From: Marinobacterium iners DSM 11526
Lineage (GTDB): Bacteria > Pseudomonadota > Gammaproteobacteria > Pseudomonadales > Balneatricaceae
DNA length: 64,000 nucleotides
NCBI RefSeq assembly: GCF_900107855.1
Contig: NZ_FNRJ01000013.1
Location: 1 to 64,000, forward strand
Direction: 5' to 3'
Shown here one piece after another: positions 45,262-54,001 of this stretch. How positions within the stretch are numbered: position 1 is the first letter of the stretch; every line of letters starts with the position of its first letter. Both the position numbers and the translations under genes were made by a program. Below the pieces are notes generated by a model. The model saw only the letters and a program-made list of their open reading frames with translations. It was not told where the DNA came from and searched no databases.

Positions 45262-46776
45262 TTACATCCGCCCCTCGGTTTCGTAGCGCTGGTGCCAGCT
45301 CAGGGCTTCATCCAGCAGGTGTGGCGTATGCATGCCGCGACCGCTGGCACAGGCGCGGTTGAAATAGTCCAGCAGGCGTTCGCGGAAATCCGGATGTGCA
45401 CAGTTGTTTATGATCGCATGGGCACGCTGGCGGGGTGACAGTCCGCGCAGATCCGCCAGACCCTGTTCGGTGACGATGATCTTCACGTCGTGCTCGGTGT
45501 GATCCACATGGGACACCATCGGCACGATGGAGGAGATCGCGCCGTCCTTGGCCGTGGAGGGCGAGACAAAGATCGACAGATAGCCGTTGCGGGCAAAATC
45601 CCCTGAACCGCCGATACCGTTCATCATCCGGCTGCCCATGATGTGGGTCGAGTTCACGTTGCCGTAAAGATCGGCTTCGATCAGCCCGTTCATGGCGATG
45701 ATGCCGAGCCGACGGGCAAGCTCCGGATGGTTGGAGATGTCCTGCTGGCGCAGAATGATCTTGTCGCGGTACAGGTCGATATTCTCATCGAACTCGCGGA
45801 TGCCGTCGGGACTCAATGAGAAGGCGGTGGCCGAGGCAACGCCCAGGGTGCCGGACTTGAGCATCTTCAGCATGCCGTCCTGAATCACTTCGGTGAAGGC
45901 AGTCAGGTTCTTGAACGGGCCTGCATCCAACCCTTCCAGTACCGCATTGGGGATGTTGCCCACACCGGACTGAATCGGCAGCAACTCTTTTGGCAGGCGA
46001 CCGATTTCGATCTCGCGCTGGAAGAATTCGAGAATGTGCTCGGCGATCCGCCTGGAGGTGGCATCCGGTGCCTTGAACGGGGAGTTGCGATCCGCCGCCG
46101 AGGTTTCCACCACTGCAATCACTTTATCCACAGGGCAGTGCAGATAGGCTTCACCGATGCGATCCGCCGGATGGGTCAGCATGATCGGTTTGCGATTGGG
46201 GGGCAGGGCGGTACCGTAATAGATATCGTGCATCCCTTCCAGCTTGGCGTTTTGCTGGGCGTTGACCTCAAGAATGATTTTGTCGGCCTGCTCGATCCAG
46301 GTCTTGTTGTTGCCGACGGACGAAGAAGGGATCAGGCTGCCATCCTCGCGGATACCGGCGACTTCGATCAAGGCGATATCCATCTTGCCGAGAAAGCCTG
46401 ACCAGGCGTATTGCGACACTTCAGACAGGTGGTAATCCACATACTCCATCGTGCCACTGTTGATCCGCCCGCGGCAGATCGGGTCGCTCTGGAACGGCAG
46501 CCGCATTTCGATACCATCCACCTCCGCCAATGCGCCATCCAACTCGGGAGCAGTGGAGGCACCGGTCCAGACATTGATCCGAAACGGTTTACCACCGGTG
46601 GCATTGTGATGGCGAATACGCTCGGCCAGCGCCGCGGGTACAGCCTTGGGATAACCGGCACCGGTAAAGCCGCTCATGCCGACGTTGGCGCCGGGGGAGA
46701 TCAGTTCAGCAGCCTGTTCGGCGCTCATGATGCGCTCACGCAGACGCGAACACAAAATTCGTGAAGTTGAAGACAT
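45262..46776 (-). CDS. Acetyl-CoA hydrolase / succinyl-CoA:acetate CoA-transferase family
   Basis: The 504-aa protein is a full-length class I CoA-transferase of the Ach1/AarC/Cat1 group. It has GANVGMSGFTGAGYPKAVP near 29, VWTGASTAPELDGAL near 68, IQSGVGNIPNAVLEGL near 268 and MNGIGGSGDFARNGYLSIF near 390. The catalytic glutamate is likely in the VTEQGLADLRGL segment region or its preceding strand; I could not fix it by alignment. Likely reactions are acetate plus succinyl-CoA to acetyl-CoA plus succinate, or hydrolysis. AGGAA precedes the ATG. The upstream gap holds TTGCAAA/TTGCGAA repeats, and a clear terminator follows. Confidence 0.92.
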   Translation of the reverse strand: MSSTSRILCSRLRERIMSAEQAAELISPGANVGMSGFTGAGYPKAVPAALAERIRHHNATGGKPFRINVWTGASTAPELDGALAEVDGIEMRLPFQSDPICRGRINSGTMEYVDYHLSEVSQYAWSGFLGKMDIALIEVAGIREDGSLIPSSSVGNNKTWIEQADKIILEVNAQQNAKLEGMHDIYYGTALPPNRKPIMLTHPADRIGEAYLHCPVDKVIAVVETSAADRNSPFKAPDATSRRIAEHILEFFQREIEIGRLPKELLPIQSGVGNIPNAVLEGLDAGPFKNLTAFTEVIQDGMLKMLKSGTLGVASATAFSLSPDGIREFDENIDLYRDKIILRQQDISNHPELARRLGIIAMNGLIEADLYGNVNSTHIMGSRMMNGIGGSGDFARNGYLSIFVSPSTAKDGAISSIVPMVSHVDHTEHDVKIIVTEQGLADLRGLSPRQRAHAIINNCAHPDFRERLLDYFNRACASGRGMHTPHLLDEALSWHQRYETEGRM

Positions 46777-47103
46777 GGTCGTTCCTGTTTGTTGTCAACA
46801 AGCCTGCATATTCTGATAGTGATTAATATTTATGCAGTCTGGTGGAGGCGGATTCTAGCAGTGAATGCGGGAATGTATGTAGTTTGATTGTTGCAAATTT
46901 GTAAAACAATGGCCTGAATTGGGCAAAAATAGTGATTATTGTTGTCTATTTTGCGAAATTAAGTTGCGATTATGACAACAAAAAGCGATCGCTCTTTGTG
47001 TGAGAGCTATGATGCGCTGGGGACAGGTCGGGGTGGAGGCGATGGTGAAAGCCGGTCACTGCAGGAAGCAGCGGGCCGGCATCAGTGGCAGTACAACGCG
47101 GGA
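46777..47103 (-). promoter_or_regulatory. Upstream region of the CoA-transferase gene with repeated TTGCRAA words
   Basis: This 327-bp gap has an A/T-rich core with TTGCAAA (46891-46897), TTGCGAA (46951-46957) and TTGCGA (46964-46969). A long dyad TTGTTGTC (46939-46946)/GACAACAA (46974-46981) spans the latter two. TTTGCAAA-like words are bound by RamB/PrpR/ScfR-type regulators of acetate and propionate metabolism in other bacteria, so control by such a factor is a reasonable guess. An ORF starting at 46972 is not credible (no ribosome site, runs into the helicase gene). Confidence 0.4.
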
Positions 47104-48465
47104 TTAGCTGTCGCTGTCGGAACGTTTTTTCTTCAACGGCATAAAGCCATCAGCCAAATCGGCAGGGGGCTTGGGTGCTGCGGTAGTACGGCGCTTGCCC
47201 ACCTGTTTGCGATCACGCAGGCGCTGTTTGCCCTCGGGTTTGGCGGCTGACTTCTTGCCGTCCTTGCCGTCACTCTTTTTCTTTTTGGTACCGGCAGCCT
47301 TGCCCGAGGCTTTCAGCTTCTTCGGCCCTTTGTAGTTGGCTTCCACGCCTTTCAAGGTGCGGCGCTCGAATTTGATGCGCAGGTAACGCTCAATGCTGGA
47401 CATCAAATTCCATTCGGTATGCTCGATTAAGCAGATCGCCAACCCCGGCTTGTCCTGGCGTCCGGTACGGCCGACGCGGTGCAGGTGTTCGTCACCCTTG
47501 CGTGCCATATCGAAGTTGATCACCATGTCCAGCCCCTGAATATCGAGGCCTCGGGCGGCCACGTCGGTGGCAACCAGAATATTGATCTTGCCGCTGCGCA
47601 TCAGCCCCATCACATGCTTGCGCTCATCCTGACTCATCTCGCCGTGCAGGACTCCGGAGCGGCGGTTCTGGCGCTGCAGGCTCTTGGCCAGCCACTGCGC
47701 CTTGACACGGGTGTTAGTGAAGATGATCACCTTGTCATAGGTTTCGTTGGCCAGCAGCCACTCCACCAGACGCTCCTTGTGCTTGTCGTCATCGGCCAGA
47801 ATGATCTGCTGCTGGATGTTGGCCTGCGCGTTTTGCGGCGTGTTCAGCAGCAGCTGTTCCGGCTCGTTCAACACTCGCGGCAGCAGGTCATGCACCCCGG
47901 GGTGGGTCAGGGTGGCGGAAAACACCATCGACTGGCGATCCTTGCGGCAGATCTCGGTGATCGCCAGCACCTCATCACGGAATCCCATGTCCAGCATGCG
48001 GTCGGCTTCGTCCAGAACCAGGAATTCCAGATCTCCGAAATCCAGGGTTTCACGCTCAAGGTGCTCCATCAGGCGGCCTGGAGTCGCCACAAGAATTTCC
48101 GGGTTCTTGCGCATCTCGGCGGCCTGCTCCTTGAAGCCGGTGCCGCCACAGACGGTCATGGTGGTGACGCGGGTAAAGGTGGCCAGATCCTTGACGCTTT
48201 GACACACCTGCTCGGCAAGCTCGCGCGTGGGGGTCAGGATCAAACCACGGGTGCCGGTGTTGGGCGATGGGTTATCCAGAAAGTGCTGCAACATGGGGAT
48301 AACAAAGGCGAGCGTTTTGCCGCTGCCGGTTTCGGCGCCCACGATCAGATCCTTGCCCTCCAGTGCCGGGGGCAGTGCCGCCAGCTGTACGGCTGTAGGT
48401 TGGGTAAAGCCAAGTTTATCGATCGCCTTGAGCAGGCGGTCATGCAGCATCAGGTCAGCAAACAC
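47104..48465 (-). CDS. srmB: DEAD-box RNA helicase (SrmB-like)
   Basis: GTG at 48465 gives 453 aa. All helicase motifs are visible: Q motif GFTQPTAVQ near 18, AETGSGKT near 43, PTRELAEQ near 79, TPGRLMEHL near 127, DEAD near 151, SAT near 183 and HRVGRTGRQ near 330. After about 385 the tail is lysine-rich (KKLKASGKAAGTKKKKS) and then basic, typical of RNA-binding extensions. SrmB-type proteins help assemble the large ribosomal subunit; other DEAD-box roles (cold adaptation, RNA decay) are possible. It is divergent from the NlpC/P60 lipoprotein gene. Confidence 0.9.
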   Translation of the reverse strand: MFADLMLHDRLLKAIDKLGFTQPTAVQLAALPPALEGKDLIVGAETGSGKTLAFVIPMLQHFLDNPSPNTGTRGLILTPTRELAEQVCQSVKDLATFTRVTTMTVCGGTGFKEQAAEMRKNPEILVATPGRLMEHLERETLDFGDLEFLVLDEADRMLDMGFRDEVLAITEICRKDRQSMVFSATLTHPGVHDLLPRVLNEPEQLLLNTPQNAQANIQQQIILADDDKHKERLVEWLLANETYDKVIIFTNTRVKAQWLAKSLQRQNRRSGVLHGEMSQDERKHVMGLMRSGKINILVATDVAARGLDIQGLDMVINFDMARKGDEHLHRVGRTGRQDKPGLAICLIEHTEWNLMSSIERYLRIKFERRTLKGVEANYKGPKKLKASGKAAGTKKKKSDGKDGKKSAAKPEGKQRLRDRKQVGKRRTTAAPKPPADLADGFMPLKKKRSDSDS

Positions 48466-48546
48466 GGGTTTTTTCTCGCTTGAAATCAGTTGCGAGCATA
48501 CTAGCAGAAAGCGCGTGATAGAGCTGCACTGAAGCGGGTTATTGGC

Positions 48547-48575
48547 TTGACCTTGAATGCCTTGAGTGGTTAAAC
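48547..48575 (+). promoter_or_regulatory. Candidate promoter of the NlpC/P60 gene
   Basis: TTGACC (48547-48552) and TTAAAC (48570-48575) are separated by 17 bp, 30 bp before the ATG at 48605, which has AGGAG upstream. The -10 is only fair. Confidence 0.4.
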
Positions 48576-48604
48576 ATTAAACATGAATACTTCAGGAGAC
48601 GGTC

Positions 48605-49066
48605 ATGCCACGCTCATTTACGTTGCTGACACTCATGGCGCTGCTGCTGGCGGGCTGCAGCAGCGCTCCGCGTTATGGCCATACGCCCGCTGATCTGCAT
48701 CATCCACAGCGACAGCAACTCCTTGACCACTACAGCCAGTGGGCAGGTACCCCCTATCGTTACGGTGGCCAGGACCGTTCAGGTGTGGACTGTTCCGGCT
48801 TTATCCAGCGGGTCTATGCAGATCTAAATGGCACCCAGTTACCCCGTACAACCGAAAAACAGGCCCGTATAGGTTCTCCGGTAAAGCGGCATCAGCTGCA
48901 ACCGGCTGATCTGGTATTTTTCAAGACTGGCTGGAAGCAGCGACATGCCGGCATCTATATCGGCAATGGCGAATTTATCCACGCGTCTACCAGTCGTGGC
49001 GTGATGATCTCGCGGCTGGATAACCCATACTGGGAAGACGCGTGGTGGATGGCGCGGCGTCCCTGA
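48605..49066 (+). CDS. NlpC/P60 family lipoprotein (probable peptidoglycan endopeptidase)
   Basis: The 153-aa protein has a lipoprotein signal ending LLLAGC (Cys18) and a single NlpC/P60 domain. The catalytic cysteine is Cys63 in SGVDCSGFIQRVY, and His114 (RHAGIYIG) and His126 (FIHAS) complete the usual Cys-His-His/polar set. Close relatives of MepS/Spr cut D,D or L,D peptide crosslinks in the cell wall. It would sit in the outer membrane facing the periplasm. It is a lone gene, divergent from the helicase and followed by a 516-bp non-coding gap. Confidence 0.92.
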   Translation: MPRSFTLLTLMALLLAGCSSAPRYGHTPADLHHPQRQQLLDHYSQWAGTPYRYGGQDRSGVDCSGFIQRVYADLNGTQLPRTTEKQARIGSPVKRHQLQPADLVFFKTGWKQRHAGIYIGNGEFIHASTSRGVMISRLDNPYWEDAWWMARRP

Positions 49067-49582
49067 GGGGCGTTCTGGACTTTCATCCTCAGCCCATACA
49101 GGTTTCATGCACAAGCCAAAGGGAAATGTTTTACGATCCTGTCTGAGGTGTGAATAAAAATCAGGCTCTACTTCAGATAAAGCGTTAACTTAACGGAATT
49201 GGTGTCGGGATTGGGGTTGACAAAACGGGCCTGAGGAAAACCATCTCTATCTCGATCAAGAATTGTACGCTTTTGAAATATCTTTTATTTACAGATAGTT
49301 ATTGTTTTGTTTTGCACACTGTCCCGAACTTATCCATGAGGTTTTACACAGAATATGTGAGCAAAACGGGTCAGGTTATCAACCGCATCGAAAAGGCTTG
49401 TGGATTGTGAATACTTAAGTGCATAACATGTATGCATAAAGGCAGTTCGGCTCGGATCTGTAGAGTAATTCACAGGGTATGGAACTTTGGTATCGGGCAT
49501 CCCGTTTGGGTTCCGGCAGCGAGGACTTGGCTGCTCGGTTGCGGTAAACTGTCGTCATATTTAGTCATGAAGAGTTGCCGGG
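49067..49582. other. 516-bp intergenic region, A/T-rich in the middle
   Basis: No credible gene is seen. The centre (about 49250-49420) is A/T-rich and holds several words resembling DnaA boxes: TTATCCATG near 49329, TTTTACACAG near 49341, TTATCAACC near 49377, and the reverse of CAATCCACA near 49401. They are imperfect matches to TTATCCACA. No dnaA, gidA or other replication gene is nearby. The region may just hold the promoter of the binding-protein/GGDEF-EAL operon. Confidence 0.4.
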
Positions 49583-50557
49583 ATGCGGCTGAAGAGACGA
49601 CTGCAAACACTGTGTCTACTGCTGATCCCCTTTCTGGTGACAGCGGGCTGTCTGTCGCCCCCTTTATCCCCTATCAAGCTGGGCACAAACCTCTGGCCCG
49701 GTTATGAGCCGCTTTATCTTGCACGCGAACAGGGCTATCTGTCGGGAAATGACGTTGCGCTGGTTGAACTCCTGTCTGCCAGTGAGGTTATGCGTGCCTA
49801 CCGCAACGGTGCCATTGACGCGGCAGCGCTGACACTGGATGAAGTGATCAGTCTGCGTGAAGCAGGCCTGAGGCCGGTGATTGTTGAGGTGGCGGACATA
49901 TCCAACGGGGCTGATGTCATTCTGGCGCGTCCAGGTTTTAAGCAGATACAAGACCTGCGTGGCAAGCGCGTCGGGGTAGAGGCGACTGCACTGGGTGCCT
50001 ATATGCTGTCACGTGCGCTTGCATTGCATGGGATGAACGCCACGGATGTGGAGATTGTTCACCTTGAAGTTAACGAACACCATGAAGCTTGGCTAAAAGG
50101 GCAGGTGGATGCGGTGGTGACGTTTGAACCCGTCCGTCAACAGCTGGTGGCGCAGGGGGCGGTCATACTGTTTGACTCTTCAATGATTCCCGGAGAGGTG
50201 GTGGATTTGCTGGTGGTGCGTGAGTCACTGCTGAAATCCCACTGCAGGCAGATCCATCATCTTATAGATGCCTGGCATCGGGCGTTGGAGTATCTGCACC
50301 AGTCGCCAGAGCCGGCGGCCGAGGTGATGACGGCCCGCATTGGTGGTTCGGCCGCTGAAGTACTCAGAAGCCTGCAACAACTGGAACTGCCGGGCCCGAA
50401 ACGCTCCTCAGTCCTGATGAGCGGCAAGCCTCCTGAGCTGCAAAAGCAGGCAGAGGCGCTGGCAAGGCTGATGCTTGAACAGGGACTGATGCAACAATTG
50501 CCTGACCTGTCAGGGCTGGTCTACGCGGATTATCCGAGCTATGAAACTGATCACTGA
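49583..50557 (+). CDS. Solute-binding lipoprotein, SsuA/THI5-like (NMT1) family
   Basis: The 324-aa protein has a lipoprotein signal ending LVTAGC (Cys23). Its type II binding fold is like SsuA/TauA/ThiY: IKLGTNLWPGYEPLYLAREQ near 31, ALTLDEVISLREAGLRPVIV near 82, LRGKRVGVEATALGAYMLSR near 124 and AVVTFEPVRQQL near 176. Such proteins usually feed ABC importers of sulfonates, nitrate or thiamine precursors, but no permease or ATPase is nearby. It overlaps a GGDEF-EAL gene by 17 bp. The likely role is a ligand sensor for the c-di-GMP enzyme; this is inference. Confidence 0.88.
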   Translation: MRLKRRLQTLCLLLIPFLVTAGCLSPPLSPIKLGTNLWPGYEPLYLAREQGYLSGNDVALVELLSASEVMRAYRNGAIDAAALTLDEVISLREAGLRPVIVEVADISNGADVILARPGFKQIQDLRGKRVGVEATALGAYMLSRALALHGMNATDVEIVHLEVNEHHEAWLKGQVDAVVTFEPVRQQLVAQGAVILFDSSMIPGEVVDLLVVRESLLKSHCRQIHHLIDAWHRALEYLHQSPEPAAEVMTARIGGSAAEVLRSLQQLELPGPKRSSVLMSGKPPELQKQAEALARLMLEQGLMQQLPDLSGLVYADYPSYETDH

Positions 50558-53333
50558 GTTGCCGCTGCGGCGTATCATTCCTATTACCATCGTGCTGTTT
50601 GCACTTCTGATGCTGGTACTGGCCTTTGGTCTGATCAAACCCTATCTGGGCCAGCTTCTGCATCAGAACATGGAAGACAGCCTGCGCTATACGCTCAATC
50701 GACTGCAGGGTACGACCGAGTACATGCTGGGTCACGGCGATCTGGAAGGTGTAAAACGCGAAGTCGCTGCCAGCAGCGCACATCGTGAAGTCAAATACCT
50801 GTTGGTGACCGACTCCCGGGGGCAGGTGATAGCATCCAGTCGTATTGCGCAAGTGGGCAAATCCCTTAACAGCCTTAACCTGCATTTTGATCCAGAGCTG
50901 ATTGCCCAAGCGATCAGCTCCCGACAGCCGGTATATCAACATCAGGGTGCGGGGGAAAATATCCTGTATGGCTTGATGCCCTGCATTTACTTTGATCAGA
51001 GCGCTTCTCTGCAGGATAACTGGGGGTTGGTGCTGATTGAGCTGGATCTGGAGCGCTCCATGGCGCCCTTGTTGCACCGGCTGGACCGGCTTTTTGTGTG
51101 GGTAGCATTGGCTGTGGTGCTGCTGGCGACCCTGGCATGGGTGTTGATTGAGCGAGCGGTGAGTCGTCGCTTGCTGTTGATCACCAATACGGCGGCGGCA
51201 CTGGCTTCCGATGAGCTGGGGCAGCGTACGGGTCTCAAGGGGCGCGATGAGTTGAGCCTGATCGGACAGGCCATCGACAAGATGGCGGCGCGACTTGAGC
51301 AAAGCCGGGGGCAATTGCTGCAGGCCAATCGACAGATGGAAAACATCCTGCGTTTTATCCCCTCCATGGTGTACATCAAGGACCCCAAGGGGGTTTACCG
51401 CATGGTCAACGAGCGGTTTATCGAAACCCTTGGTAAACCGGACGAGAATGGCTCAACCGTGTTTGATCTGGTTCCCGAACCCTGGGCAGGTGAGGTTGCA
51501 AAGCGTGATCGCGAGGTGATGCAAACAGGCAAGGCAATGCAGTTTCAGGCAAACTTTCCGGTCAAAGGGGAGATGCACAACTGGTTTATGGTCAAGTTTC
51601 CCCTGATGGGGGAAGATGGCATGCCCTATGCCTTATGTACCGTTGCAACCGATGTGACCGAACGGGAGCGCCACGAGAATCTGGCACGTATCGCCCAGCG
51701 TATTTTTGAACACTCAGCCGAAGGGATCATGATTACCGATGCTGAGAATCGCATCATGGACGTGAACCAATCGTTGCTTGATATGACCGGTTACGATCGC
51801 GAGGAACTGTTGGGGCAGCTCCCATCAATTCAGAAATCCGAGCATCAGGACGCGGCATTCTACGCCCACATGTGGCAGGACATTCAGCACAATGGCAAAT
51901 GGAACGGTGAATTGTGGAACCGGCGAGCTGACAAAACGGTCTATCCCGTGCGCCTGTCAATCAGCACCATACTCAATCGCAAGGGTGAACTGGATGGTTA
52001 CTTTGGCATTTTTCAGGACATCACCGAAAAGAAAAACGCAGAGCGAAACCTGCATCAGCTTGCCTACCACGATACGCTGACCGGCCTCTACAATCGCACT
52101 GAGTTCATGCGCCGAGTGTCAGAAGCGCTTCGCCGGGGCAAGCGTTACGATGAAGCTTTCGGTTTATTGTTCATCGACTTGGACCTGTTCAAGGAAGTCA
52201 ACGATAGCCATGGCCATGCCGTAGGGGACCAACTGCTGTGTCAGGTGGCTGAGCGGCTGAAAGGCTGTCTGCGAGAGTCCGACACCGCCTTCCGTCTGGG
52301 TGGGGACGAGTTTACCGTACTGCTGCCACAGCTGGGGGAGGATGACAGCTTGGCTGCGGTCGCCGACAAACTAATTGATCAGCTGAAAACCCCATTCAAG
52401 GTCGAAGGGCATGATGTGCGCATCAGCTCCAGTATCGGCATTGTCAGTTATCCGCGTGATGGTGAGGATCAGGACACTCTGGTAGGCCATGCCGATGCCG
52501 CCATGTACTTTGCCAAAGAGCAGGGTCGAGGGCGCTACGCGTTCTTCGATCCACAAATCAATGCTCGTAACCAGCGCAACATGCGGATCAAGGTGGGTCT
52601 CAACGATGCGCTGGAGCGTGACGAGCTGTATCTGGTCTATCAGCCCAAGGTATTGTCTGGCGGAGCAGTCTGCGGCTACGAGGCGCTGATGCGCTGGCAC
52701 AGCCATGAGTTGGGGCTGGTATCGCCGGCCGAGTTCATTCCCATTGCCGAAGCCAGCCAGGCGCTGGAGTCGATGACGGTATGGCTGTTGCATCAGGTGG
52801 GGCGAGACCTGCAAAAAAAGCCGTTGAAAGGCCTTCAGGTCGCTATCAACCTGTCGCCACGCCAGTTCCAGAGTGGCAGCTGGGTGGATGCACTGCGTGA
52901 GGTTTTGGAAGAGTACCACCTTGGGCCAGAGCAGTTCTGTATCGAAGTGACGGAGAGCGCACTGGTGGAAAGCTTCAACACCACTGTGGCGCAGCTCTCC
53001 GAGGTGCAGGCACTCGGTGTTGAAGTGGCGATTGATGACTTTGGTACCGGTTACTCATCACTGGAGTACCTCAAGCGCTTGCCGATTGACTACCTCAAGA
53101 TTGATCGCTCTTTCGTGCGAGATATTGGTACCGATGCTGATGACAGGATTATTGTGCAAACCATCATCCTGCTGGCCCATTCGCTGGGGTTGAAGGTGGT
53201 GGCCGAAGGGGTTGAAACAGCCGAGCAGGCGGAATTCCTTGGGCAGCAGGCCTGCGATGAACTGCAGGGCTATCTGTTTGCTCCACCGCGAAGGCTTGAA
53301 AATCTGGGCGATACAGCCGTAAAAAGGCAGTGA
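50541..53333 (+). CDS. GGDEF-EAL c-di-GMP turnover protein with periplasmic sensor and PAS domains
   Basis: The 930-aa protein has a membrane helix at about 12-33, a periplasmic sensor (about 34-180), a second helix (190-210), HAMP (about 211-262) and two PAS domains (about 265-378 and 383-505). GGDEF covers about 512-675 and EAL about 685-925. GGDEF is intact, with inhibitory RESD five residues before it. The EAL domain keeps YEALMRW, INLSPRQF, IEVTES and DFGTGYSSLEYL, so phosphodiesterase activity is expected and the net direction is unclear. Translation is coupled to the binding lipoprotein upstream. Together they look like a two-part sensory unit. Confidence 0.93.
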   Translation: MKLITELPLRRIIPITIVLFALLMLVLAFGLIKPYLGQLLHQNMEDSLRYTLNRLQGTTEYMLGHGDLEGVKREVAASSAHREVKYLLVTDSRGQVIASSRIAQVGKSLNSLNLHFDPELIAQAISSRQPVYQHQGAGENILYGLMPCIYFDQSASLQDNWGLVLIELDLERSMAPLLHRLDRLFVWVALAVVLLATLAWVLIERAVSRRLLLITNTAAALASDELGQRTGLKGRDELSLIGQAIDKMAARLEQSRGQLLQANRQMENILRFIPSMVYIKDPKGVYRMVNERFIETLGKPDENGSTVFDLVPEPWAGEVAKRDREVMQTGKAMQFQANFPVKGEMHNWFMVKFPLMGEDGMPYALCTVATDVTERERHENLARIAQRIFEHSAEGIMITDAENRIMDVNQSLLDMTGYDREELLGQLPSIQKSEHQDAAFYAHMWQDIQHNGKWNGELWNRRADKTVYPVRLSISTILNRKGELDGYFGIFQDITEKKNAERNLHQLAYHDTLTGLYNRTEFMRRVSEALRRGKRYDEAFGLLFIDLDLFKEVNDSHGHAVGDQLLCQVAERLKGCLRESDTAFRLGGDEFTVLLPQLGEDDSLAAVADKLIDQLKTPFKVEGHDVRISSSIGIVSYPRDGEDQDTLVGHADAAMYFAKEQGRGRYAFFDPQINARNQRNMRIKVGLNDALERDELYLVYQPKVLSGGAVCGYEALMRWHSHELGLVSPAEFIPIAEASQALESMTVWLLHQVGRDLQKKPLKGLQVAINLSPRQFQSGSWVDALREVLEEYHLGPEQFCIEVTESALVESFNTTVAQLSEVQALGVEVAIDDFGTGYSSLEYLKRLPIDYLKIDRSFVRDIGTDADDRIIVQTIILLAHSLGLKVVAEGVETAEQAEFLGQQACDELQGYLFAPPRRLENLGDTAVKRQ

Positions 53334-53368
53334 ATTCGGTAACTTGCAAAATAATTTAGCCTTCGTGC

Positions 53369-53396
53369 TTGACACTTCGGCGCAGGGCTGTAGAAT
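53369..53396 (+). promoter_or_regulatory. Promoter of the tRNA cluster
   Basis: TTGACA (53369-53374, perfect) and TAGAAT (53391-53396) are 16 bp apart, followed by the GC-rich CTGCGCCC discriminator and tRNA-Ser 15 bp later. This is a strong stable-RNA promoter of the stringently controlled type. Confidence 0.8.
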
Positions 53397-53411
53397 CTGC
53401 GCCCATCCTTT

Positions 53412-53499
53412 GGAGGGATGGCTGAGTGGTCGAAAGCACCGGTCTTGAAAACCGACGGGTCGAGAGGCCCCCAGGGTTCGAATCCCTGTCCCTCCGCCA
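53412..53499 (+). tRNA. serT: tRNA-Ser (anticodon TGA)
   Basis: The 88-nt gene has the long variable arm of class II tRNAs. The acceptor is GGAGGGA/TCCCTCC, the anticodon loop CTTGAAA gives TGA, the T-arm is GGGTTCGAATCCC, and CCA is encoded. It is the first of four tRNA genes behind a strong promoter. Confidence 0.97.
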
Positions 53500-53522
53500 T
53501 TAAGGATGATGATTTGGACAGT

Positions 53523-53598
53523 TCCTCGATAGCTCAGTTGGTAGAGCAGTAGACTGTTAATCTATTGGTCGCTGGTTCGAGTCCAGCTCGAGGAGCCA
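53523..53598 (+). tRNA. asnT: tRNA-Asn (anticodon GTT)
   Basis: The 76-nt cloverleaf has acceptor TCCTCGA/TCGAGGA, anticodon loop CTGTTAA (GTT), T-arm CTGGTTCGAGTCCAG and encoded CCA. It is the second gene of the cluster, 23 bp after tRNA-Ser. Confidence 0.97.
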
Positions 53599-53642
53599 AA
53601 TCATGATGACCTTGCCTGTCTGGCATGGTCACTGCAAAGAGC

Positions 53643-53718
53643 GGGTCGTTAGCTCAGTTGGTAGAGCAGTTGGCTTTTAACCAATTGGTCATAGGTTCAA
53701 GTCCTATACGACCCACCA
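53643..53718 (+). tRNA. lysT: tRNA-Lys (anticodon TTT), copy 1
   Basis: The 76-nt cloverleaf has acceptor GGGTCGT/ACGACCC, anticodon loop CTTTTAA (TTT), T-arm AGGTTCAAGTCCT and encoded CCA. It is identical in sequence to the next tRNA gene. Confidence 0.97.
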
Positions 53719-53733
53719 CTCTTCGCTGCCGGA

Positions 53734-53809
53734 GGGTCGTTAGCTCAGTTGGTAGAGCAGTTGGCTTTTAACCAATTGGTCATAGGTTCAAGTCCTATAC
53801 GACCCACCA
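53734..53809 (+). tRNA. lysT: tRNA-Lys (anticodon TTT), copy 2
   Basis: This is an exact 76-nt copy of the preceding tRNA-Lys gene, 15 bp downstream. Tandem identical copies raise gene dosage and can be gained or lost by recombination. Confidence 0.97.
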
Positions 53810-54001
53810 TTTCCGGATTCCTTTCTGATCCAAGCCATCGTTTTTCCTGCCAAAGCCGTTATCATGTTCAGAGCGTGATTGGCTTATGCTTTTGCATGTC
53901 TAATTCTGTTGTGCTGTTCACATCATAGTGGCTGTTTTATCCGCTAACGGCTCCATAACCACAGGGTTGCCTGGTGTGAATAAGAAGCTGTGGTATCAAT
54001 A
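53810..54001. other. 192-bp gap after the tRNA cluster
   Basis: The stretch is A/T-rich and ends just before the diguanylate cyclase gene. I see no clear terminator and no integrase or attachment-site repeat next to the tRNA-Lys end. Confidence 0.3.

Noticed and set aside
46972-47250. A 92-codon frame upstream of the CoA-transferase
   Set aside because: It has no Shine-Dalgarno sequence, runs into the 3' end of the helicase gene on the other strand, and its composition is not protein-like.
53412-53809. A tRNA-linked genomic island
   Set aside because: No integrase, no direct repeat of a tRNA 3' end and no change of composition after the cluster.
53880-53915. A sigma-54-like TTGGCTTATGCTTTTGCA before the cyclase gene
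   Set aside because: The GG-GC spacing is 11 and not 10, which is not tolerated by sigma-54.
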